From contig JAKAYH010000167.1 in assembly GCA_021826835.1 (NCBI GenBank), positions 1 through 5,848 on the forward strand: DNA of 5,848 nucleotides, given 5' to 3'. Made by a program: the position numbers and the translations under genes. Below, in pieces: positions 1-5,387 of this stretch. The notes below the pieces were generated by a model. That model searched no databases and was not told the DNA's origin. It saw nothing but the letters and a program-made list of their open reading frames with translations. How positions within the stretch are numbered: position 1 is the stretch's first letter; each line of letters opens with the position of its first letter. The stretch comes from Thermoplasmata archaeon (GTDB taxonomy: Archaea > Thermoplasmatota > Thermoplasmata > Thermoplasmatales > Thermoplasmataceae).

Positions 1-1085
1 CCGATCACAAATTTGCCGAACCACGGAAGTTTCCTGTCGTTGAACCTTCCCTGGAGATCTACCGGATTGATTGGTGCCAGCCCCTCCCTCTTCCCTATTT
101 CAAAATCATCAGCACCGAATGCAGGGGCGGTATGAACAATCCCGGTTCCCTCAAGCAGGTTTACATGATCACCGTGAACTATCCTGCATGCATTTTCAGG
201 AACATCTATTAGATCTATGGGTCTCTCATACTTCAGCCCAAGAAGTTCCTTTCCGGCGTATGTCCTTATAATTTTGTAATTTTCCCTGAGAACTTTGGAA
301 ACCAGGGCAGCAGCCATCACCAGGATTTCATCGCCATACTTCACGTCTGCATATTTCTCGTTTTCGTTTATCGAGAGAAGCATGTTGGATGGAATTGTCC
401 ACGGCGTGGTTGTCCATGCAACAGCGAACCTTCCATCTCCTATGATCTTGAACTTGGCAAAAACTGATGTGTCCTTGACATCCTTGTAACCCTGGGCAAG
501 CTCGTGAGAGCTGAGCGTCGTTTCACATCGAGGGCAGTATGGCGATATCCTGTAATCCTTGTACAGATCTCCCTTCTCGAACATTGTCTTCATTGCCCAC
601 CATTCACTTTCGATATATTCATCTCTGAGGGTTACGTATGCATTGTCCTCGTTTATCCAGAAGCCAAGTTTAGTGTCCAGAGTCCGCCATTCGTCAATGT
701 ACCTGAACACGCTTTCCCTGCAGTATTCATTAAACTTATCTATGCCGAAATCTTCTATATCAGACTTGCTCTTGAAACCGAAATGTTTCTCCGCCTCAAG
801 CTCAACAGGAAGACCGTGGCAATCCCATCCTGCATCCCTTCTCAGGATATTGAATCCACGCATTGTTTTGTATCTGAGAGCTGTATCCTTGATTGTTCTT
901 GTCAAAGCGTGACCGACATGGGGTCTTCCATTGGCGGTTGGAGGTCCTTCAAGAAAGATGAAACTGTTTCCTCCTTTTCTCTGATTTTCAATTTTTTCAA
1001 AAACCTTGGAATCTTCCCAGTATTTCGTAACTTCGTCAGCAAAATCCTTTATCACTTTGCCCTGCGGAATCAACTCAAAACTCAT
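1..1085 (-). CDS. ileS: Isoleucyl-tRNA synthetase, N-terminal part (3' end outside window)
   Basis: Class I aminoacyl-tRNA synthetase that joins isoleucine to tRNA-Ile in the cytoplasm, with ATP. The window holds 361 codons of a gene that is normally about 1,000 or more. Visible motifs, counted from the ATG at 1085, are: EGPPTANGRPHVGH at 46-59, containing the HIGH-type ATP signature (HVGH, 56-59); GWDCHGLPVE at 86-95; a CPRC zinc-type pair at 184-187; WTTTPWT at 224-230, opening the CP1 editing domain; and GIVHTAPAFGADD at 315-327, the editing-site segment with its conserved aspartate. The KMSKS loop and anticodon-binding domain would lie beyond base 1. DCHGLPVE and the overall pattern fit the archaeal/eukaryotic IleRS type. 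ATG 1085 is preferred because the MSFELIPQGK start and the length before HVGH fit the family, and the nearest upstream TATA-like box predicts a very short leader. It diverges from the methyltransferase gene. There is no sign of damage. Confidence 0.96.
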   Translation of the reverse strand, partial: MSFELIPQGKVIKDFADEVTKYWEDSKVFEKIENQRKGGNSFIFLEGPPTANGRPHVGHALTRTIKDTALRYKTMRGFNILRRDAGWDCHGLPVELEAEKHFGFKSKSDIEDFGIDKFNEYCRESVFRYIDEWRTLDTKLGFWINEDNAYVTLRDEYIESEWWAMKTMFEKGDLYKDYRISPYCPRCETTLSSHELAQGYKDVKDTSVFAKFKIIGDGRFAVAWTTTPWTIPSNMLLSINENEKYADVKYGDEILVMAAALVSKVLRENYKIIRTYAGKELLGLKYERPIDLIDVPENACRIVHGDHVNLLEGTGIVHTAPAFGADDFEIGKREGLAPINPVDLQGRFNDRKLPWFGKFVI

Positions 1086-1109
1086 ATTGAACTATACCTT
1101 AATCGCAAT

Positions 1110-1121
1110 TCAATTAAAAAA
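1110..1121 (-). promoter_or_regulatory. Putative TATA-like element of ileS
   Basis: Read on the minus strand the stretch is GTTTTTTAATTG, an AT-rich box 25-36 bases before the ileS ATG. At the usual archaeal spacing (about 25 bases from TATA centre to transcription start) the mRNA would begin within a few bases of the ATG. No strong ribosome binding site is present (only AAGGT about 10 bases upstream), which agrees with a short or absent leader. This is inferred from spacing and composition only. Confidence 0.4.
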
Positions 1122-1188
1122 CTGATCCCGATTCATCTGGATTAACCAGTACGGGCAGTACATCGTATTGGGAAAACTCACGGAATGA

Positions 1189-1203
1189 GGAAAACTAATT
1201 TAG
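1189..1203 (+). promoter_or_regulatory. Putative BRE/TATA promoter of the methyltransferase gene
   Basis: GGAAAACTAATTTAG has a purine-rich BRE-like half followed by an AT-rich box. It resembles the boxes ahead of two tRNA genes in this window (GGAAAAGTTTAAGTG and GAAAAACTTAATTG on the minus strand). Expected transcription start is around 1225-1230, giving a leader of roughly 65 bases before the methyltransferase ATG. That leader would include the small ORF at 1245-1289 and both ribosome binding sites. The alternative is the AT-rich run at 1112-1121, which could act in both directions. Confidence 0.35.
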
Positions 1204-1244
1204 ATGATTACTATTTGACTGAGGGGGCTGGAAGAGGTTATCCT

Positions 1245-1289
1245 ATGGAAAGTTGTCGTTTGGAAAAACTTTTTGGATGGAGGTACTGA
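1245..1289 (+). CDS. Possible 14-codon leader ORF ahead of the DNA methyltransferase
   Basis: ATG 1245 is preceded by AGAGGT (1233-1238) at a 6-base spacing, a good archaeal ribosome binding site. The peptide reads MESCRLEKLFGWRY and stops with TGA at 1287-1289, two bases before the methyltransferase ATG at 1292. The methyltransferase's own GGAGGT lies inside the last sense codons of this ORF, so ribosomes reading it would cover and then vacate that site. Such an arrangement could couple translation of the two frames, or regulate the downstream one. The same frame is open back to an ATG at 1185 (34 codons), which would be a longer alternative without a clear binding site. No similarity is recognised. 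It may be chance, since 14 codons is too short to judge from composition. Confidence 0.3.
   Translation: MESCRLEKLFGWRY
1279..1284 (+). promoter_or_regulatory. Strong ribosome binding site (GGAGGT) fixing the methyltransferase start
   Basis: GGAGGT is complementary to the archaeal 16S rRNA 3' end and stands 7 bases before ATG 1292. It selects that ATG over the in-frame TTG at 1253 and ATG at 1277, the latter of which overlaps the site itself. The other main protein genes in the window (ileS, the HTH gene) lack such a site. Confidence 0.8.
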
Positions 1290-1291
1290 TT

Positions 1292-2836
1292 ATGAAGAAT
1301 AAAGAATTGACAGGTTCTTCAAAATATCTGAATATTACAATGGAAAAGTCTCACGGCATTGTTTACACCTCCGAATGGGTGATTAATTTTATATTAGATA
1401 GTGTGGGGTATATAAATAATTTAGAAAATAAGACCATAATAGACCCTTCGTGTGGCGATGGGAATTTCATGGCAGTAATACTGGATAGGTTACTCAGGTA
1501 CCTTGAAAGGGAGAATTTCTCACTTGATGATAAGAAGAAAATCATAATGAGGAATATATATGGCATAGACACTGATAGAGCCGCACTGGAAAAATGCGTA
1601 GATAAACTTCACATGATGCTTCTAAAGCATAATATAAGAGACAGGGTGAATTTCAACCTGTATAACAGAAATGCCCTTGATGTCGAAATGAACAGGAATT
1701 TATTTAATAACTTTGATTTTGTTGTAGGTAATCCGCCTTACATCAGAATTCAAAATATAGATAAACAGACAAGAACCTACATCCAGAATAATTATCCACT
1801 CTCTGCTTCGGGTTCTACTGACATATACCTGGCCTTTTTTCAAATGGGTGAAAATTTATTGAACAAAACCGGAATTCTTGGCTTTATAACACCGAACACT
1901 TTTTTTTACAGCAATGCTGCCAGATTATTCAGAAAGCATCTGAAAGAGGATAGAGCAATTATCAAGATTATCGATTTTAATGAAAAACAGTTATTTGAGG
2001 GCATTACAACTTATAGTGCGATAACCATAATCGGTAAGAATCGAAATAATACTTATTTTTCGTACTTTTCCTATGATAATGAGCTGAGATTCGTTGACGA
2101 CATCCCATTTGCAATTCTTAATGACAATAGATGGGTACTGGATAAAGTGAGCATACTGCAGAGGATTGGTGAAATTGAGAACCATGGAGAAAAATTGGGA
2201 AAAATTGCAGAAATTCATGTAGGTATAGCCACCCTGGCTGATGACTTTTACATTTTCAATGATGTTATGTTCGATGAGAATAAAGCAGTGATCAGGCTAA
2301 AGAACAATAAGAAATATGAAATAGAACGAGAGATCCTCAAGCCAATAGTGAAAGTTTCAACGTTAAAGAATCCAGATGACAGCCAGAACCGGTTTGTTAT
2401 ATTCCCATACAAGCTAATTCATGATAAATATACGCCAATTGAGGAAAGTGAACTTCAAACGCGATATCCACGAACTTACAGTTATTTCTTATCTATCAAA
2501 GAACGACTCGAGTTAAGAGACAGGGGTGAAAAGATATCGCCATGGTACGCTTTTGGCAGGACACAGAGCCTGAATACATCCTTTGGAAAAAAGATTTTGG
2601 TCTCACCAATCGGGAATAGCCCAAGATTCATGGTGTGGAATAAACCTGATTTTACATTCTACGCAGGCTACTGTATAAAATTTAATGGAAATTGTGAGGC
2701 CCTGGCACAACAGTTGAATTCAGAAGACATGAAATTTTATATCGAACATACAAGCAGGTTATACAGGGGCGGGTACAGATCTTATTCTAAGTCTTTTATT
2801 GAAAATTTTGGTATCAATGTCTCTATGCTTAATTGA
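1292..2836 (+). CDS. Solitary gamma-class N6-adenine DNA methyltransferase (TaqI/Eco57I-like)
   Basis: Transfers a methyl group from S-adenosylmethionine to the N6 of adenine in a specific DNA sequence. The 514-residue product has the gamma-class motif order: motif X region HGIVYTSEWVINFIL (21-35); motif I DPSCGDGNF (51-59), the SAM-binding loop; acidic motif II around GIDTD (91-95); motif III near NALD (127-130); catalytic motif IV NPPY (147-150); hydrophobic GILGFITPNTFF (194-205); and motif VIII-like LFEGITTYSAITII (234-247). From about residue 280 a target-recognition domain follows. It shows HVGIATLADDFYIF (309-322), ILKPIVKVSTLK (348-359) and PWYAFGRTQ (417-425), a pattern I know from TaqI_C/Eco57I-type specificity domains. 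Catalytic residues are intact, so the enzyme looks functional. No nuclease domain is fused to it and no restriction gene lies nearby. ileS diverges on the left and tRNA debris follows on the right. The lone context and the strong RBS, unlike its neighbours, suggest horizontal acquisition. The target sequence cannot be read from the protein. Confidence 0.92.
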   Translation: MKNKELTGSSKYLNITMEKSHGIVYTSEWVINFILDSVGYINNLENKTIIDPSCGDGNFMAVILDRLLRYLERENFSLDDKKKIIMRNIYGIDTDRAALEKCVDKLHMMLLKHNIRDRVNFNLYNRNALDVEMNRNLFNNFDFVVGNPPYIRIQNIDKQTRTYIQNNYPLSASGSTDIYLAFFQMGENLLNKTGILGFITPNTFFYSNAARLFRKHLKEDRAIIKIIDFNEKQLFEGITTYSAITIIGKNRNNTYFSYFSYDNELRFVDDIPFAILNDNRWVLDKVSILQRIGEIENHGEKLGKIAEIHVGIATLADDFYIFNDVMFDENKAVIRLKNNKKYEIEREILKPIVKVSTLKNPDDSQNRFVIFPYKLIHDKYTPIEESELQTRYPRTYSYFLSIKERLELRDRGEKISPWYAFGRTQSLNTSFGKKILVSPIGNSPRFMVWNKPDFTFYAGYCIKFNGNCEALAQQLNSEDMKFYIEHTSRLYRGGYRSYSKSFIENFGINVSMLN

Positions 2837-3130
2837 AGACAAGTAATGACCAAAATGTATTGTACCAACCAATGTTTAGTATGGAGTTACCCGGATTAAC
2901 ATCCAAATTGTATTCTGAATATTTAAATATGATAAAAGGAGGGAACATATTGATTTTCTTTACTGCTCTTTGGAATGAATGATGCCGGAAATGACTTATA
3001 TTTTATAATAATATTTTTTAGAAATGCCTATGGAAATCATGAATAAATCAGTAGTATCCCAAAAAAACCGAAGTGAATCCCGATACAGTATGCATCAGGC
3101 CACTTAAACTGGATCAAAATGGAGACTGGC
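2837..3130. other. AT-rich intergenic stretch without a supportable gene
   Basis: No open frame with coding character is seen on either strand. The stretch holds an AT-rich palindromic box (atttaaatat, 2921-2930), a GGAGG at 2938-2942 followed after 7 bases by TTG and only 10 codons (2950-2982), a T6 run at 3014-3019 that could end transcription from the methyltransferase, and an A7 run at 3061-3067. It reads like decayed sequence between an acquired gene and a tRNA gene. Confidence 0.5.
3014..3019 (+). terminator. Possible T-run terminator after the methyltransferase gene
   Basis: A run of six T inside an AT-rich segment (3001-3020). Archaeal RNA polymerase can stop on U-rich tracts without a hairpin. 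It lies nearly 180 bases after the methyltransferase stop, so the link is tentative. Confidence 0.25.
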
Positions 3131-3242
3131 ATGGCAGGAATCGTTCGGATTCTAAGTAAGTTGACAAAGGATCAGAATGATGATCAGAAGAAAACAATGG
3201 ACATCATATCAAATCTTCATGCATATTTAAAAGATATATATC

Positions 3243-3247
3243 AAAAA
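3243..3247 (-). terminator. Possible T-run terminator of the CAT tRNA
   Basis: Reading the minus strand, TTTTT occurs 17 bases past the end of the mature tRNA (GTTTTTGATATATAT), the usual type of archaeal tRNA terminator. No hairpin is required or seen. Confidence 0.45.
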
Positions 3248-3264
3248 CAGAACGCAATAGAGGA

Positions 3265-3338
3265 TGGGGCTGATCGGATTCGAACCAATGACCACCTGGT
3301 TATGAGCCAGGCGCTCTACCTAGCTAAGCTACAACCCC
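3265..3338 (-). tRNA. tRNA with anticodon CAT (elongator Met or Ile2)
   Basis: A complete 74-base cloverleaf without an intron. The acceptor stem is GGGGTTG with CAGCCCC (one G-U pair). The D stem is GCTT/GAGC, the anticodon stem is CCTGG/CCAGG with loop CTCATAA, and the T stem is ATTGG/CCGAT with loop TTCGAAT. The discriminator is A, and CCA is not encoded. The anticodon CAT serves elongator methionine, or, if the C is converted to agmatidine, the minor isoleucine tRNA that reads AUA. An initiator role is unlikely because the three G-C pairs typical of initiator anticodon stems are missing. The GGGG acceptor start differs from the GCC start I recall for archaeal elongator Met tRNAs, so Ile2 is a real possibility. 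The sequence alone does not settle it. Confidence 0.95.
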
Positions 3339-3363
3339 ATTGAATTCAGCGATGTCAAAATTT

Positions 3364-3378
3364 CACTTAAACTTTTCC
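3364..3378 (-). promoter_or_regulatory. Putative BRE/TATA promoter of the CAT tRNA
   Basis: Minus-strand GGAAAAGTTTAAGTG, with its TATA-like TTTAAG 28-33 bases before the mature 5' end. The purine-rich 5' half fits the BRE position. It closely matches the element ahead of tRNA-Asn. Confidence 0.55.
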
Positions 3379-3413
3379 AATAGTGTAAATGATTTTTACC
3401 TGATTTACCTTGA

Positions 3414-3605
3414 TTACTTCCTTCTTAGGCTGCTATACTTCCGAATGTACATACCCAGCCAAACAATCATTGCAGCTGACCAGCTTGATAGAAAAATCAT
3501 ATTTTCAGTTCTATTGCCCGGGTGTTCAGCAAAAATAAATATAAATAGGAGAAGTAATGAAAATGAAAGTGAAAACATAAATTCCCTCTTAGTAGTTCCC
3601 ATCAT
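3414..3605 (-). CDS. Small putative membrane protein with two transmembrane helices
   Basis: A 63-residue product of unknown function. Residues 9-26 (from FMFSLSFSLLLLFIFIFA) and about 36-54 (MIFLSSWSAAMIVWLGMYI) form two hydrophobic segments joined by a short polar loop, AEHPGNRTEN. Positive charges lie at both ends (K6, R7 and R55, K56, R61, R62, K63), so both termini should be on the cytoplasmic side. This hydrophobic-plus-charge layout is what makes the frame credible, as opposed to the 89-codon frame on the other strand. A TATA-like box at 3624-3631 stands about 20-26 bases upstream, so the mRNA would be leaderless. A second ATG follows at once, at 3602. The gene sits between tRNA-Asn and the CAT tRNA on the same strand, and could be read through from tRNA-Asn, after which no T-run is visible. 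No family is recognised. Confidence 0.5.
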   Translation of the reverse strand: MMGTTKREFMFSLSFSLLLLFIFIFAEHPGNRTENMIFLSSWSAAMIVWLGMYIRKYSSLRRK

Positions 3606-3623
3606 ATAATCGCATGATGCACC

Positions 3624-3631
3624 AATATAAA
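3624..3631 (-). promoter_or_regulatory. Putative TATA box of the small membrane protein gene
   Basis: Minus-strand TTTATATT lies in an AT-rich run (TATATTTATATTGG) just after tRNA-Asn. Spacing to the ATG at 3605 predicts a transcript starting at or next to the start codon. Confidence 0.45.
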
Positions 3632-3646
3632 TATACTATCCTTGAA

Positions 3647-3719
3647 CGCCGCCGGTCGGGTTCGAACCGACGACCGCTCGCTTAACAGGCGAGTGCTCTA
3701 CCAACTGAGCTACAGCGGC
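3647..3719 (-). tRNA. tRNA-Asn (anticodon GTT)
   Basis: A complete 73-base cloverleaf without an intron. The acceptor stem is GCCGCTG with CGGCGGC (one U-G pair). The D stem is GCTC/GAGC, the anticodon stem is CTCGC/GCGAG with loop CTGTTAA, and the fully paired T stem is GTCGG/CCGAC with loop TTCGAAC. The discriminator is G, as usual for asparagine, and CCA is not encoded. The anticodon GTT reads AAC and AAU. Confidence 0.97.
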
Positions 3720-3743
3720 TGGTTCTGGTTAATTGAAAAGGTG

Positions 3744-3757
3744 CAATTAAGTTTTTC
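3744..3757 (-). promoter_or_regulatory. Putative BRE/TATA promoter of tRNA-Asn
   Basis: Minus-strand GAAAAACTTAATTG. The AT-rich half CTTAATTG is 25-32 bases before the tRNA 5' end, and the purine-rich half is in the BRE position. It lies in the short gap after the trm56-HD stop codon. Confidence 0.55.
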
Positions 3758-3807
3758 GAATTATGAATATAGTTTGAGCCACGGCATCCAGTTGAATTCT
3801 TATGTGA

Positions 3808-4854
3808 TTACTCTCCCCATAATGATATAGAATCAATGTCGAATCCCGCAATATCACATATTTCATCATACATAATTTTTATTCTTCCTGCAGCTTCCTG
3901 CAGTCCCTTTTCCCGGTATCTCTCCACCTGATCCTGAATTGATATACGCTTACAACCTTTAACCAGGTTGTCCGCAGTGCATACTATCTTCTCTTCAATC
4001 GTTAATGGCATTAATCCCCGGGCAGGCAAATCCTGGGTTACTGCCTCCTCATCTGTTATTCCCCCTCCAATATGCCTTAGCACTATATCCTGGACCCTTT
4101 TAGAGATTCTCTCCTTCTCGAGGATTCCTTTTCCAGTAATGGAGTGAGTGATTCCATTATCGACAGTCCTTCCGATATCGTGAAGAAGAGCTCCTGCTGA
4201 AACTACTTCATAATCACAGTCAATATGATCGCATATAATGTCCGAAACATATTCAACGGCCAGGCTATGCTCTATGAGTTCATCAGATGAACCGTGTCTC
4301 CTTAGTATCTCCAGGCAAGATTCCTTATTTGGTACAAATTCTATAGACTTACCCCTATCATTCGGGATTATTCTGGTCTGGCCGCTCTCTCTCTTTGCCA
4401 GTTCCCTGCCTTCGAAAATTCTGTCGAGAAGTATTGCCAGCGCAGAAACTTCGCTTATTGGCTGTTGCGTTACTGCCACGTTAAATGAGGCTTTTGAATA
4501 GACTATTCCCGGAACCTTTTCAGCTCCTACAAATATATAAATTTCCTCATTCTGCTTAATAAAATCCCTAATCCTTTCCTCAACATCCTGGAGGGGCCTT
4601 CCATACATTGTAAGATGTATATATTTCTTATCTAAAGAAAGAAATCCGTTAAGCGGAAATCCAGTCTTAACACTAAAATCTCCTCCAAAATTATCCATTA
4701 CTTTTCTTATCCCATCCTCAATATTTCTGTCTGGAGAATCAATAATTATCCCCTGTGCACCGAATGCCCTTGCCGTAAGGGCGACATGAGTAGTTATTCT
4801 TTTATCTCTTGCAGGCCGGTGTCCATATCTGTAAATAATGATTCGGTGGGTCAT
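3808..4854 (-). CDS. trm56: tRNA (cytidine-56) 2'-O-methyltransferase Trm56 fused to an HD phosphohydrolase domain
   Basis: The N-terminal half (about residues 1-175) is archaeal Trm56, a SPOUT-class enzyme that methylates the ribose of C56 in the tRNA T-loop with S-adenosylmethionine. Conserved blocks are YRYGHRPARDKRITTHVALT (8-27), ARAFGA, YGRPL (84-88), VGAEKVP (109-115) and NVAVTQQPISEVSALA (125-140), the last two in the knotted cofactor region. Residues about 178-330 form an HD domain with a full set of metal ligands: H196, H225-D226 in LLHDIGR, H237, H261 and D295 in CTADNLV. The fusion makes the protein 348 residues, against roughly 180 for stand-alone Trm56. The HD part resembles small archaeal HDIG proteins of the TIGR00295 type. 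Its substrate is unknown, and a role in nucleotide or RNA phosphate removal is only inference. The start codon overlaps the stop of the upstream HTH gene (ATGA), so the two are an operon with coupled translation. All three tRNAs in the window carry C56. Confidence 0.93.
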   Translation of the reverse strand: MTHRIIIYRYGHRPARDKRITTHVALTARAFGAQGIIIDSPDRNIEDGIRKVMDNFGGDFSVKTGFPLNGFLSLDKKYIHLTMYGRPLQDVEERIRDFIKQNEEIYIFVGAEKVPGIVYSKASFNVAVTQQPISEVSALAILLDRIFEGRELAKRESGQTRIIPNDRGKSIEFVPNKESCLEILRRHGSSDELIEHSLAVEYVSDIICDHIDCDYEVVSAGALLHDIGRTVDNGITHSITGKGILEKERISKRVQDIVLRHIGGGITDEEAVTQDLPARGLMPLTIEEKIVCTADNLVKGCKRISIQDQVERYREKGLQEAAGRIKIMYDEICDIAGFDIDSISLWGE

Positions 4855-5354
4855 TCTTCTATAACTTTCTCAATTTTGAAACCTTTAATCTGAAGATTTC
4901 GAGATCTTTTAACCAGGCCTTTTAGAAGCGTTTGAGATACCCCAAGTTTCTCTGATACTTCTCCAAGGAAGACGCCTTCACCGGAGGTCATCATTCCCTC
5001 TATCTCTTTCTCATAAACTTCAAGCTGAGGGTCAGAAAGTGTGGTTGCATAGATTATATCTGCAAGTTCCGTCATTGTTCCCATTAAATTTATCTGTACA
5101 TTGTTGTAGAATGTGTGGTAAGCTTTCTCTGGACCATTTTCACCAGTCATCCACTGGCTCTCTAGCATCTTGATCTTGTCAAGGTACAAAAGGGCCCTCT
5201 TACCCTCAACGCCATATTTCTCCTGTATTTTTGGCAAGGTGATCCAACTTGTGGATAAATCAATAAGCAGTTTCCTCTTGATATCAGTATCTGATGCCCT
5301 GAATATAGATACCAGTTCTCCAGGGTCATTTATAACCTTAATTCTTCCTGCCAT
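4851..5354 (-). CDS. Archaeal DNA-binding protein with two helix-turn-helix regions (ArsR-like)
   Basis: A 167-residue protein without cysteine, so it is not a zinc-ribbon TFE, although TFE genes are, as I recall, often next to trm56 in archaea. Residues about 23-90 form a winged-helix-like unit: KRKLLIDLSTSWITLPKIQE, then a recognition-like helix (GKRALLYLDKIKMLES), then a wing ending in AYHTFYNNVQINL. The middle, about 91-120, is helical (MGTMTELADIIYATTLSD). A second helix-turn-helix follows at about 126-150, GVFLGEVSEKLGVSQTLLKG, ahead of KRSRNLQIKGFKIE. This resembles archaeal proteins labelled ArsR-family regulators, some with the same YHTFY and VKRS signatures, but the label comes from fold and not from known function. 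It is the first gene of a two-gene unit with trm56-HD (4-base overlap). A TATA box close to the ATG suggests a leaderless mRNA. Whether it controls its own operon is not shown. Confidence 0.85.
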   Translation of the reverse strand: MAGRIKVINDPGELVSIFRASDTDIKRKLLIDLSTSWITLPKIQEKYGVEGKRALLYLDKIKMLESQWMTGENGPEKAYHTFYNNVQINLMGTMTELADIIYATTLSDPQLEVYEKEIEGMMTSGEGVFLGEVSEKLGVSQTLLKGLVKRSRNLQIKGFKIEKVIEE

Positions 5355-5373
5355 CTATAAGGTATTTCATTAA

Positions 5374-5387
5374 CCTATATTTTTATT
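5374..5387 (-). promoter_or_regulatory. Putative TATA box of the HTH-trm56 operon
   Basis: Minus-strand AATAAAAATATAGG lies 20-33 bases before the ATG at 5354. No ribosome binding site stands before that ATG, so transcription should start at or very near the start codon. Confidence 0.5.

Larger units (their letters stand above)
3131..3343 (+). pseudogene. Possible truncated gene running antisense into the CAT tRNA
   Basis: ATG 3131 follows a GGAG (3121-3124) at a 6-base spacing, and the frame is open for 70 codons. The first 44 codons, before the tRNA, look coding: a charged, amphipathic helical peptide starting MAGIVRILSKLTKDQNDD, with mixed codon use. The last 26 codons are simply the complement of the tRNA gene, which commonly gives spurious protein sequence. 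A likely reading is a gene start whose 3' part was lost when sequence was joined at the 3' end of the tRNA. An in-frame ATG at 3119 is an alternative start. No family is recognised. It may also be a chance frame. Confidence 0.3.

Noticed and set aside
71..489. Two plus-strand open frames of 64-66 codons
   Set aside because: Both are shadows of the ileS gene on the minus strand.
504..1145. 213-codon plus-strand open frame
   Set aside because: It lies antisense to ileS, whose frame shows all the expected synthetase motifs. Its protein has no family character.
2970..3030. Possible C/D-box guide RNA (AATGATGCC followed by AAATGAC)
   Set aside because: No CTGA D or D' box follows at the required spacing, so the archaeal C/D pattern is incomplete.
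3340..3609. 89-codon plus-strand frame opposite the small membrane protein
   Set aside because: It begins at a TTG at the tRNA boundary with no RBS. The minus-strand frame has a better membrane-protein layout and a TATA box.
3642..3830. 62-codon plus-strand frame
   Set aside because: It is mostly the complement of tRNA-Asn, a typical spurious protein pattern (GRVRTDDRSLN).
4238..4501. 87-codon plus-strand frame
   Set aside because: It is antisense to the conserved linker and HD region of trm56-HD.
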